The position numbers were made by a program, and so were the translations under genes. The notes under the pieces were generated by a model. The model had not been told where the DNA came from. It saw only the letters and a program-made list of their open reading frames with translations, and did not search any database. Below, piece after piece: positions 22,776 through 47,800 of a stretch of DNA of 64,000 bases (the first letter of the stretch is position 1; each line of letters starts with the position of its first letter). This DNA comes from Apostichopus japonicus (lineage: Eukaryota; Echinodermata; Holothuroidea; Aspidochirotida; Stichopodidae): the NCBI RefSeq assembly GCF_037975245.1, contig NC_092576.1:6782001-6846000 (forward strand). The letters are read 5' to 3'.

Positions 22776-23454
22776 TCTGCTGGTGTGTTATTCTAATATT
22801 TTTGAAAGGCTTCAACACATTAGGTTATACTCTCAGTAGTTAATTTAACATGTTTGTATGCATACCATACGTGTTAAACGTCGCCTCATCAGTCTCTGCA
22901 ATGGTTACTCCTTCCAAAGTTAGAACGCATGCCAGTTTTTCGTTCAGTCTCTGGGAGAGGAAGGTAAGTGCCGATACTTTAAAGGTTGTCTTGTTTCTTG
23001 CGACATCCTGTTCGCCTAGTTCGTTTGGCTGAACAGTCTTACCACTTGGATTCGTTCAATAACACAATGTCTATATTATGGCCCCGAATCTCAAAGTTAA
23101 GTAAAGTAGGCCAATTGATACTCAGATTCAACTTGAAACAAATAATACATTTTTACACTCCAAAACATGTTACTTCTTAGAGGAATTGATTAGTTTTCTA
23201 AAATGATATCAATGGATATATGTTAATACTTTGAAGGATCAGAACCTCCTGATATTAGTGATTTGAGCATGCTTAGATATTGAGCCAATACTGGAGACTA
23301 TGAAGATTTGTTGAATCAGATTGTTCTATACCTACACTAACTTAGATATTTAACAGACTACAATTATGAATTTATCATAATGCTAACAGAACACAGAAAA
23401 TTTATAACGAATATCAGCAGTAAAAACCGAGAAATATTTAATAACAGCACTTAC
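22776..23454. other. Intron of the minus-strand Ig gene
   Basis: AT-rich, no domain-like open frame and no repeat recognised. Confidence 0.35.
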
Positions 23455-23751
23455 CAAACGTGCGATAACTGAAACTGACTTTGCGTTCGGTGAATTTCTA
23501 TCCAGCGTTGCTTTTGCATTGAATTTGTCCCTCATGTTCTAAAAGTGTGGTTTGTAATATGGTTTTGCTTCATATGTCATACCACCACGCTTGACTGTCG
23601 TAGTTATGTTCTTTAAAGACCAATGTTGACTATCATCGGACATCCATGTTAAGTTTACTGCAGGATTAGCGCCTTCGGCTTGACAAGTAATAACGAGTTG
23701 TTGACCGACGTGTCATTGTGTCCATCAATATAAAGGCTCATTTCGGAAGAA
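23455..23751 (-). pseudogene. Broken Ig C2-like exon
   Basis: A minus-strand exon bounded by an AG acceptor before 23751 and a GTAAGT donor after 23455. Pieces of one Ig domain appear in different frames: EMSLYIDGHNDT, then VGQQLVITCQAEGANPAVN followed by LTW (strand-B Cys and strand-C Trp), then HEGQIQCKSNAG (the D/H-x-G-x-x-x-C motif around the second Cys). At least two frameshifts and a stop separate them. Length (297 bases, a multiple of three) and phase 1 at both ends are right for an Ig exon, so an intact exon has decayed, unless the assembly has base errors. Confidence 0.65.
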
Positions 23752-23766
23752 CTAATTTGATAAAAG

Positions 23767-23767
<1 letters not shown>

Positions 23768-23807
<40 letters not shown>
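23768..23807. repeat. (AT)n microsatellite
   Basis: An uninterrupted AT dinucleotide tract just after the Ig C2-like exon's acceptor side. Confidence 0.9.
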
Positions 23808-23811
<4 letters not shown>

Positions 23812-23919
23812 GCGCAAATTAACACCTCAACTATAATGAGTTATTGCATGTATTAGTGTAGCACCTTTTGGATATTTTGAAATGCAACTTGATATAATAT
23901 CAATATAATTAATATAATA

Positions 23920-24312
23920 AATTATAAAAGTGTGCATACATTATCAAGAACATTTACATATATCTGTAATCTAAGCCGAGAGTGGACTGAATGTTCAAAA
24001 ACTATGTATGTAATAACAGATTATTTTTCAAAATTTAAAACAAACTTTAAAATCGATATAGTAAACTATAAAAGTGTGCATACATTATCAAGAACATTTA
24101 CATATTTCTGTTATCTTAGCCGAGAGTGGACTGAATGTTCAAAAACTATGTATGTAACAACTGATTATTTTTCAAAATTTAAAACAAAATTTAAAATCGG
24201 TATAATAAACTATAAAAGTGTGCATACATTATCAAGAACATTTACATATTTCTGTTATTTAAGCCGAGAGTGGACTGAATGTTCAAAAACTATGTAAGTA
24301 ATAACAGATTAT
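23920..24312. repeat. 144-bp tandem repeat, ~2.7 copies
   Basis: The block beginning tgtgcatacattatcaagaa recurs at 23931, 24075 and 24219, exactly 144 bases apart. Because 144 is a multiple of three, a 121-codon open frame runs through it on the plus strand with a 48-residue repeat. The frame has no domain character and lies in an intron of the minus-strand Ig gene, so it is most likely not a gene. Confidence 0.9.
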
Positions 24313-24730
24313 TTTTTTTGCTGTTAATTTAACCCATCATAGCATTGACGCTCTTCCACTTCAATAACCCTCCCAGTTCATCTCTCAAAATCTAGAATCA
24401 ACTAAAATGAACTTATGCCATATTATTTCAAAGCTACTTAACTAGACAACCATAGTCGCAATTAAGTGTTACCATTGTTATCATATAAATGTCGTCAATT
24501 ATACTTCAAATATAGCATTTATCTTGCCACACTGTTCTGGAAACCGCACATGAGCGTTGAATGATATCACGCTCAATAATGTGATTATCGAAATGATTCT
24601 AAACTATGTGAGTCTTGCTAAATCTTAAGGATAAAGTCGAAGAAAGAGTAAGAAATTTGATTAATTGTCCAGATTAATTGATATTTTGTTTAAGCAAACG
24701 CATTCCAGATAACTGAAATCAGGTACTCAC

Positions 24731-25076
24731 CTTCAACGTCAACTTTATAACTTGCAATGACACCGCTCTGGCTGATGCAGTCGAATGTTCCTGCAATGTC
24801 GATCGTAAATTTTTTAATGAAGAGTGAATAATTCTTAAACAGCGAAGTTTTTCCTTCAAAGGCTCCACTCACGGCAACAGTGGAAAAATAAAGTGATTCA
24901 TTGTTGTGTATCCATTGGCTTCCATTTTCAGATAACACAGGGCACTCTAGCAACAACGATTGAGCAGGTGCTACCGTATATACTACAGTGATATTGCTAC
25001 ACAAACATTCATGAAATAAGCAAATTATCAAGGAAAAAGGTAAAGGGCGGCACAATAGAAAACTAAAATTCGACAT
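24731..25076 (-). CDS. First exon of an Ig receptor: signal peptide + Ig V-like
   Basis: From the ATG at 25076 (minus strand) a hydrophobic leader (FSLIICLFHECLC) is followed by an Ig V-like domain. LLLECPVL holds the first Cys, SQWIHNNESLYF the core Trp, and DIAGTFDCISQSG the D-x-A/G-x-F-x-C motif with the second Cys. The exon ends with a GTGAGT donor in phase 1. It is the intact 5' end of the receptor whose TM exons lie at 21959-22054. Downstream damage at 23455-23751 makes a full protein unlikely unless that exon is skipped, which would keep the frame because it is phase 1 to 1. The gene points away from the Ig-NACHT gene that starts at 26868. Confidence 0.6.
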
Positions 25077-26867
25077 TTTTGGACGAGATGATTTTGCAGT
25101 AATGACTGAAAGCCTGTGTTGCTCACTTATTAATGGTTAAATTTGATCATGCCACTTTCATATAACTAAGTAATATATAAACTAATACTTTCTCTTTTGT
25201 TGCCAGAAAAAAACAGCTATCCTTCAGGAGAAATAAGTAGTTTAAACAAGGTAACACATTTGTGTGATGTAATATTGTTCGCTGCTACTTTATTTTCAAT
25301 TATGTTTCTGTTTCAGTTAATCACAAAATGGTTTAATTATAGTTGATAATGTGTGTAAATAACCTCAAGCATGCTTTGCCATCTAAGATTAACATGTTTG
25401 CCTTTATTTAAACAAATTGATTCTGCTAGAAATCATAAACTGTTCTACCTTTGCTACAACTATGCAACGCGTATTTTTATATACATTTAAACACATACAT
25501 GGAATTAACAAGGGCGCTTTTTTTCAATGCAGAGTTAGCGGGGACGCACATACTTGTGGTGAAATAATAAACCAACTAAGGTTATTTTTGAAACGCGTCA
25601 ACGTCAATGTAAGTTAAGGCGGCTGATTTCCCAATTGATATCCAAATGTGAATGCTTGTAACACTCTAGAATAATGTTCTACTATATACTGCAAAAGTTT
25701 TAGAAACATTTTATGTCAAACATACATGTCGCTATGTAAAATTACTTTCAGAGAAATTATTAACTTAATGTTCTTAATTAAACGTTTGACGAGGAAAAGG
25801 GCTATTATTTTCTAGTGTAATAAATTAACTTCATAATATAAACGTGAAAGATGCCTAACGTATCCCTAACACCAAAGCTATTTATCAATAAAAGAAGGCA
25901 ACTTATAATATTGGCAAATGCAATGATTTTGTTCATATAATACACTGACATTCGTTCTGACCGATTCGTTAAGCAACTAAGATCTGGTCACCAACTAGTA
26001 CCGATAGTATATTATATGATACGATTGCAGTGCGATCCTCTTGGATCTTCATACTAACATAGTGAATGTGCCTACACCGATAAGCATATTACACGTTGAC
26101 ACATAACAGGTGCCTCCGTGCACATCATCAACAAATATTAGAAGTTTATTTTGGACGTTATACCTTATTAACATTTTACATTGAAGTTAGATCAATATAC
26201 CAGAGTCCTACAGTATTGGCAATGTACTGCACTGTATGCTTTCCTTTATGCAACCCGCTTTTTATTAGTTTAAACCTTCGGACTTGTAACTTGATGTTAT
26301 GATCATTATTATTTGGTTTGATATAAGATGATGTTAACATGTTATTTGATTTTATGTCAATAGAGAAATCTCACTTTATCGAAAAGTGAATAGAAGTGGA
26401 TCTTGTACCACTCAATTCAATATCTTGTAAACCTACAGCTATTTCAATAATGACTATAACTGGTCGTATGACAATATAAAAAATCAAACACTGTACACCG
26501 TCTTTGCTACGTGAGTGTTACTGTATATTAAACGTTTATCGTCCAATATTGCAGTCTACACCAGGTTCAAATACCTGACGATAATCATAATGAAACTGAT
26601 TTGCAAGACAAAATTATTATGAGTGATATCTACACCAAAAATGTATAACGAGTTGTCGCAATTTAATACAGATATCCACTTAAAGTTAATATCTGATATT
26701 TTGATTTTGTAACGGACTTCCCTTGAATTAAAGAAAAGCGGTTATGGCCTGACACACTAAGCTGTTCTGGCATGAACACAGAAATTATTCAATAACATTG
26801 TAGCTAAACAGCTGATTGTAATGTTTTCAACATATCTCTTTCACAGAATAGTGTTAACAAATACACA
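25077..26867. promoter_or_regulatory. Divergent intergenic region between two Ig receptor genes
   Basis: About 1.8 kb separates the start codon of the minus-strand Ig receptor (25076) from that of the Ig-NACHT gene (26868), so it should hold both promoters and 5' UTRs. It is AT-rich with no coding signal. No TATA box or other element stands out enough to name. Confidence 0.4.
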
Positions 26868-39668
<12,801 letters not shown>

Positions 39669-40048
39669 TCAGAAGGAACTGATCACAGTTCCCTCGTATA
39701 TGATGTCTTTGAATTACCTTAATACTTATAGAAATTCCTTTAATTTACTTCCATATTTCCTTTTAATTTCAAAATATTAAGGTTCTCACTGTATATGTTT
39801 CGTCTCGAAAGCTTTTGGAGCCACATAACCTGAACTATTTATTTCTTTTCAATTTTCCATTATTGCCGTTGCCAAGTGAACAGAAGACGTAATATGATGA
39901 AATGATATTAATTGCGGTAGTTGAACTTCAAAACTAATGTCATGCACTGTGCAAAGGAATGAACTAGTCGAATCTAAGATAAAAAGATAGTAACCTATGT
40001 TTAGTATTGATTTCTAACTATTTCTATTCTTCAGGATATATTGTATAT

Positions 40049-40052
<4 letters not shown>

Positions 40053-40086
<34 letters not shown>

Positions 40087-40105
40087 GTCTATATATATCT
40101 ATATA

Positions 40106-40155
<50 letters not shown>

Positions 40156-40167
40156 GAAAATTACCAG

Positions 40168-40203
<36 letters not shown>
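40053..40203. repeat. (CA)n/(AT)n microsatellite
   Basis: CA then AT dinucleotides with a few TCTAT interruptions, downstream of the Ig-NACHT gene. Confidence 0.9.
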
Positions 40204-40207
<4 letters not shown>

Positions 40208-40222
40208 CTGGTAATTTTCTGC
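40153..40222. repeat. Perfect palindrome with AT core
   Basis: gcagaaaattaccagct at 40153 is followed by an AT tract and then by its exact reverse complement agctggtaattttctgc ending at 40222. The whole 70 bases can form one uninterrupted hairpin. Confidence 0.9.
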
Positions 40223-40574
40223 ATTTGTTGTTATTACATACTGTCACGTTGTTGTAAACTTGTAATTGGCACTGAAGTTAATTGTTATCGTGTGTGTTAC
40301 ATAGGTTGTCAGGTAATACCGTTGTGATTACTTAGGCTTACCCAGTGTAAAAATGTTTGATTGTGTAAGGCTGCCATAAACAATATACACAAACAGGCAA
40401 TTTGTTTTTATATCTCGTCACTTTTATACGGTGGCGCCATGTATATAATGATAATAACGATCAAAAGATCAAAATGAAGAGTGCAGTGGCTATGAATAGT
40501 CAGCGGACTTTATAACATAACACGCAGTTGGGACAAATCGCTCTGTGCTGTACTTTCATAACAGTATAAGCAGT

Positions 40575-40880
40575 AAGAACATCATGTTTCTATCAGATAA
40601 AGGTTAGGTACTGTTCATACTGTCAGCATGAGTGCTTCGAGGCATGATATCAGAGAACAGTGTGGAGTGCCAGTATTATCATTAAAACAAGATGAAGGTT
40701 AGGAACTGTTTGTACTGTCAATACGAGTGCTTTTGCAGCATAATTTGAGAGGACAGTATCGAGTGGTATTAGCATGAGAATCAGATAAAGATTATGGAAC
40801 TGTTCATACTGCCAGTATGAGTGCTTCGAAGTATGACATGAGCGGGCAGAGTGGAGTGGTATTACTGTAGCATTAGAAAA
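40575..40880. repeat. ~95-bp tandem repeat, three copies
   Basis: Units around ctgttcatactg, gtcagtatgagtgcttcga and gagtggtatta recur at about 40611, 40705 and 40800. A further diverged copy lies at about 44393-44480. The function is unknown. Confidence 0.75.
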
Positions 40881-43800
40881 TTAGCTGGCTGACCCGACTC
40901 ATATCTTCCCCACACCAAGCCTTTTACAACTTTCTATATTCCGATTTGCAAAGTTCAGCAAATATTCAAACAATCTTGTGCGTCTCGCAATGATGGAATT
41001 AAGTACGAATTGGCACTCTTACTGTGTTGTAGGCCTACCTCAATCTGTAATATCCCTAGACGAATGGACAGTGTTCTGTGCGCACAGTGTTCTGTGTGTA
41101 AATGAGTCATTGGCTCCTATCTGCATGGAACGCCAAGGCTCCTTCACTATTGGGTTGTTAATCAGAACTGGCTGTCTGAGGATGTCAGGATGTATTTGTT
41201 TGTATCAGTCCTAATGGTTATATCTTCTCCCTGAAAATACACGGTTTTCTTTGAATCTTACATTTAAGACTTATTTGGTCATTCTGTTTCTTTAGCGAGA
41301 AATCAGTTTTATTCCTTCCTTCTTTGTTTTTTTTTTTTTGGCTGGGGGGATTACCCCGTCCCACCTCTTATGATTACGGCCCTGTTGAACACATAAATCA
41401 CACATCGCACTTTAAACCTAGGCCTAGGGGGGGGGGGGAGGTCTATGATACTGCTACCGGTAGTTATAGTGCTTCCCAGCCTATTCCAAATTTGATTTAA
41501 AATGTTGAATTGGAAGGCTTCTCCCACATTCGTGATCGCTTAAGCGTCTTAAAAGAAATAACTGCCTGGTAATGATTATTATAATGGATCATTTCTCGGT
41601 GAACATTGGCATATATACATAGTACATTCTTCAGGCTAAGAAGATAAAACGTTGACAGATGACAAAGACTCAAAGTCTGTAACTTCATTGTTAGTTTATA
41701 CACGAAGTGGACATTTTATTAGATCAAATCAACAATTTGTACTGCACCGCATTTGTTTTAGGCATGCAACAAGCAAAGGAGAACACAACAGTTAAATACG
41801 ACATTAAAATAAAGTAATTATGTTCGCAATAAATTGAATAATATACTAAAATTGTACATTTGTATTCGGTATCAAGGTGAAAAGTAGAGCAAGGTTATAA
41901 ATTCAAGGCCATATTTATTGCTGAAAGACTACATTTTTTTACAGTAGGAATAAGAAACCAATTTTTTTCTCCCACTGCCCTACTTTAACTTAAAGAGCAT
42001 GTAAACAGTGGTGACATTTCACTCTCAGAAACCATCAACTTCGATTATTTAAGTCTTATTTTCAACTTGTCAAACTATAATACACACATTCCAATCCTAT
42101 AATGTTTACATAAAACTTGTATATTTACTTCAAGATGAAAGATTAAAAATTGAAAGGAAACCTGTAAGGCGCAATACTCTACAAAGGTCAACTCAACATT
42201 CCAAAAAAGTGAGTAACAAAAAAAAAATAGAAGATACGTTGGATTCGGTAAAGTTTGTGGCATTTTCAAACGGAATTGTACCCACCCCAGTATATGGAAG
42301 CCTTTGCTCAAGCCCGAGAAGGCAAGAGTGAGGTCGGCTGTCCAACCAAGAACCATTCAGCGATCTCTAATATGGATTTTTCTCCCAAACTTTCAAGAGC
42401 AAAAATCAAACTCCAATTGTGCTAAATAAACCTCAGATAAATCCTCAGATGCTCGGTGTGTGTTACAAGCCCCTTTCTTTCCATCATGAAATCTAAATCC
42501 CTTGGTCACTTAAGCCGTTATTTGGATGATATAAACAAGCAACATATGTATCATTTGGAGTTAGTTATATCATTGCAAAATGTTTCCCATTAGGGCACAG
42601 TCAGAATAGGGTACTCGACGAAAAGCTTAAAGTTGCGTTGTACCATTTTTATTGGGATATAGAAGTCAATCGGGGTAGATGACTTTCTCGTTGAAATTAT
42701 TTTAATTCTGTCCTCGACCAAAACGAGTCCTCTTTTCTCCAAGCGCTTATAACAGATCTGAAGCGTTGTTCCACTTTATTAACTTTCATGAGACACAACC
42801 TCCTTCACAGTAGCAACACTGCAGATATAACAGGGAGCATGGTTTACTTTTAACTATAAAAAAGAAAAAGAAAAAGAAACCCCCCCCCAAAAAAAACAAA
42901 CAAAAAAACATGATATTCAATAAAGCCAGTTTCGAGTTTCTTACCAGGACGGAGAATTTCACAATAAGTTAAAAGGGTCAAACATTATTCTTGTATCTAT
43001 ATTTTCGTAGTTGGCAGTTATGTATTTCCATCAACCTTTGCTAGAGAAACATAGAAGGGACATAACGTTGAATACTTTGTACATTGCAAAATGGGAGGTC
43101 GGGGTGGGGGGGGGGGGAATTTGAAAATTACCATGTTGCACACTTAATCAAATCTTGTCAACATTTTAAAAATTTCGAAAATGACTATTATGATGAGATG
43201 TACCAACCATAAAATACTAAAATTTGTTCCTTTTGCATGCGCACTCGCTTACATCACAAGAAAACATTACATTTCCGAGAATCCCGGTTTGGACGAGATT
43301 TACTCACTGCATAAATTTTTTTTAAAAAATGAAAAATTACAGTCTCTTTGGTTTTTCTTTACCAAGTGCTGATGTTTTGCCAAGATGGTAGCAAGTGTGC
43401 GAAAGATTAGTTTTTACATTGTGAAGTTTTGAAGAGGAATATTTAGTGTACACTGTAACTTCCGCAGCATAGTGGCCTACTGGATACTTAAGCTTCCACG
43501 ACACACCAGCATTGTACAAATTAACTAACTGCATGCATATTGAGGGTATTAACTTTGTCAAGATGCACAGTTAAAGTTTACAAGGTTAGTAATTCCGAAA
43601 GGGTTAGGAAGCGAACAGAATCTCATTTGAAACCTTATCCTCCAAGTGATGATTATGGATAAACACCGGCTAATATCAAGCCCTCTCTCTTTGATTATGG
43701 TTCAAGAAAGTTACGAGACAAGCAGGCGTGTAATTGTCATCCCATTCCTGCTTCCTAGACTGTCAATTAATGTCCCTATCTGCAGGATGAGAGAGTACCT

Positions 43801-44392
43801 CGGCACCTGACCACTTTCTCAAATACCGACGGAGGTGCAAATATCACATTCATCATCTCTGCAGTGCAGCTATGGTGAACGAAGTCGTTTTGAAACCATT
43901 GAAAGAACAGAACCAATACCCAATTTGCAAACTGGAAATGCCATATCCACATAAGACTTCCCCTAAACAACACTGCAAAGCAGCGATTTTGAGTAAGTTA
44001 AGCTAGTCTGGCCCCTGGTGAGGATTTGAATCAGGAACCTAATTGTTAGCCAGTTGTTAGTAGGGAGCAAGCTACCTGACCCCTGGGGCATGAGGGAGGC
44101 CATATCAAAACATGTTTCTTATCCATAAACTAACTTGGAAATGGCTTAGTTTCCAAATAAAAAGAACCATGGTGAAATTAATATGATTTTCGACTTCAGT
44201 ATTGGAAACATTCTGCGGTGATAGAACACTTTGATGGACAACTACAGATTGGCTGGTACAGAAAGGTCACAAACTCAGGTCATTGAAAGGTCATTGACAG
44301 GTCACATACAGTATCTGTAGATTCTCCAATCTACCTTATTTTAAGTTTTAGACATTACAGTATATCTCAATACAACTATTATTTGTTCAACA
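40881..44392. other. Intergenic / possible 3' UTR of the kinesin gene
   Basis: There is no recognisable coding region. On the minus strand AATAAA-type signals occur (for example near 42645 and 41905), compatible with a long 3' UTR for the kinesin gene that stops at 44844. Homopolymer runs lie at 41425-41435, 42880-42890 and 43105-43118. Confidence 0.35.
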
Positions 44393-44843
44393 AGGTGTTT
44401 ACACTGTCAATACTAGTGCTTTGAAGCATGATATTGGGAGTACAGTTCAGAGAGGTAGTATGAGCATTAGGAAATTGTCCCAACTGGCTGCATCTCAGCT
44501 CAATTTTCATGAATATATCTTGCTCTCTTGTATTTCTCACGACCACGGATTAGATCCCTTCGAGGTTGTCGAGTCTGCAAGTACAACAAAATGACAGAGA
44601 GAAAAAGAAACAATTGGACAATTTTTGTAGAAACAACTTTTGTTCTTCTCAGAAATACTGAAGATTATTAAGCATAGAGCCAGGGAAATGAATGAAGATT
44701 ATTCAAGAGTGTGATAAGAACAATTTTCAACTGTTTGTTTGGAGTTGACAGGGGGTGAAGGGGTGGTGGGGGGGGGGATGGTGTACACCCTAAATTTTCT
44801 CCCTGGAGTGAGATGAGGCCAACTAAACTGCAGTTTTAATTCG

Positions 44844-47800
44844 TCACTGTAACATACCCACTAATGACCCAGCATTCTGGCTAGCGCCGGAACGTCTCAC
44901 TTCAACTTCTTCAGAACTGGAAAGAACAAATTAGTAGAAAAATAAAACCAGTTACTTGTCTTATTTAACCCTGCCTATTTGGTTATGAAGCAGTGGGTCC
45001 ATACCTAACCCAATTGGAGTACATGTTTTCCCAAAATTTATAACTTTGCTGTACCCTGCGGCCTTCATTAAAGTGTCCAAATACGAATGGCATCATAGAT
45101 CTTTTGTTAAATTTATTTTATTTATGTTTTATATTTTGTATAAAAATGTATAAATATATAAAAATAAAAAATAAATAAAAATATATTTATTTTTATATAT
45201 TGTTGTACACTTTATACTGAGAATTGAAATTGACTTTTACCTGGAATCGAAATTTCTAAGACTCGAAAGACTACTTTTCTTGTGTTTTCCATTATTGAAG
45301 TATTTGAGTTTGTTTCTTATTTTGCTGTTTGCTGAAAGTCTTACCTAAGTTCTCTCATTTGCTTCCTACTCTTCCTGATGGGAGTAAACTGTCTCGGTGT
45401 TGCTTCATCCCCCCGAGGAGTCTGTCTAACGTCCCCCTTATCAGACAGCAACGAGTCCCTGCTGACGTCAACACCTCCATCTAGATTTCAAAGCACAACA
45501 TTGTTGGATCTTGTTGAAAGTCACATTGTCTTAACATTCATTTAGTAAACAAACACAGATTTTTCTTAACATTCATCTAGTAAACAAACACATATTTAAA
45601 CAGGAGATATAAACATTTTATTTGTCAACTGTTTTTATGTAAAACTGTATAACTGTATCAGTTTATATAACTAAATTCTGAAATTTGATATGAAAGTGAC
45701 ACGACTGTATTACAATATTTACATTACAATGTAGCAGCTAAACACTGTCAACCATAACATCTCTCGGTTAAGGGCTCATCAATACTGGTGCCACCTTTGT
45801 GAAATTTGTCTCAGACCTACAACAACTATACAATCCCAAATTGTTTGCTTGTTCTTATTCACGTTATGTTTATGATTCATGTTCTTGCCTGTTATCTCAG
45901 TTATCTCATTTTTCCTTTTCCGCTTGCAAGTTTGAAAAGACTTTACTAAAAATGTAAAAATGATACACAAAGATGATTTGAATCAATATGGAACCCCCCC
46001 CTCCACATGGAAAAAATATCACAATTTGTTATTCACAGAGCTGTACTATCATAAACACAACTTATACACAACCCGCTTGCCAAAAGAAGCAAAGAGGCCA
46101 ACCCCAAAGGAGTAACAGATTTACCTCTTCCATTTTCGTCTGCGATGGACGAATTGCTGGCCGCATTTGACACTATTTCTCGTAACTTCTTCTTGAGTTC
46201 TCGACTGGTTTTCTTGTAGTAGTAGAGATCTTTTTCAAGTTGTTGGAATTTCTGTTCAAGGTGTCTGCCAAGGGAAGCAAGTACCACACAGTATGACAAT
46301 CCATTGAGTACCATATAGTATTAAAAGCCATTGGGTACCATATAGTATTACACTCCATTGGGTAAGACATACTATTACAACCCACTTAGTAACATACTAT
46401 TACAATCCATGGGGTACCAAATACTAAGTAAGACATAGTATTACAACCCACTAAGTAACACACAGAATTACAACCCACTAAGAACCACATAGTATTACAA
46501 TCCATTGGGTACCAAATACTATTACAACCCACTATGTACCAGATACTATTACAAGCCATTGAGTACCACATACTATTACAATGCACTAAGTAACACATAG
46601 TATTACATGTTGGTAGTGCACTTACCTTTTGTCATCACTCCCGGTCTTGACTTCATCTTCTCCCATCTCCCGGGCTTGCTTCAAGATGGCCTGCATCTTC
46701 TTCTCATTCTCCATCTGCCTCTCCATCAGTCTTCGCTCCGCCTCTCCTTTGGACTTCTGGAGAGCGTTGCTCAATTCACTGATCACCCGCTCCTGCTCCT
46801 CCAGTTTTATCTGTTGACACCAAGAAGAAAAACAACACCACATTACACAGTCATCACACCAAAACACACATAACACTACTCCCTCTTGCATCTATTCAAG
46901 ATGTGGAAAGACAGACGTCATTGAAGGTGTTAGTAACACTCTGGCGATGAACCAGACACCACAGGAACACCATAAAAAAGATGGTCCACATAAAATAAAG
47001 AATACGCTACCATTTGCTCTATGCAACTGACACCAAAGGAACACCATGGCATGTAATGAGCAGGCATCACTGTATGGATCTTTTCTTTCTCTTACAGCTC
47101 GACACCAAACAAACACCAAAAATGCACATATAACTGACAATCATGCTAGCATTGGTCATCATAGAACTGACACCCAAGGAACACCACTAAAACTAACTGA
47201 GCGTTATGTTACAGCTTTTCTTTTACACCTTACACCACTGGAACACCATACTGCAACAAAATGCTTGTATAGCTGACAATAATGCTAGCATTGGTCATCA
47301 TAGAACTGACACCCAAGGAACACCATTAAAAATAACTGAGCGTTATGTTACAGCTTTTCATTTGACACCTTACACCACTGGAACACCATACTGGCAGATA
47401 TTACTGAGAGACAATGTTACAAATGGGGCAGTGACCTCCAAATGTGTTCATATGACACACACTGCAGTTTAGACAAGTCCTTCACCTCATGGAGCAACGT
47501 GCCCCAGATATGTCATAGGACACACACTGCATGTTCAGAGTGTAAGACCTGTTCGAGCAGTGCAAGGCACCGCTCCTGCAGGTAAGCACCATTTCAGCAC
47601 CATTTGGACACCTTACCTGCTTTTCATTTAGGTCAAGTTCTTTCTTTCTTTCCTGTTCTTTCAAAGAGATCACTTTCTCAAAGTATTTAGCCAGTAAACC
47701 TCTGCTGTCTTCATTGGACAGGGAATGTAGCCGTCCCATCAGATTTACTTCACTCTGTTTGGGGGAAACCATAGAATACATACTTTAAGCTTTATTTTGA

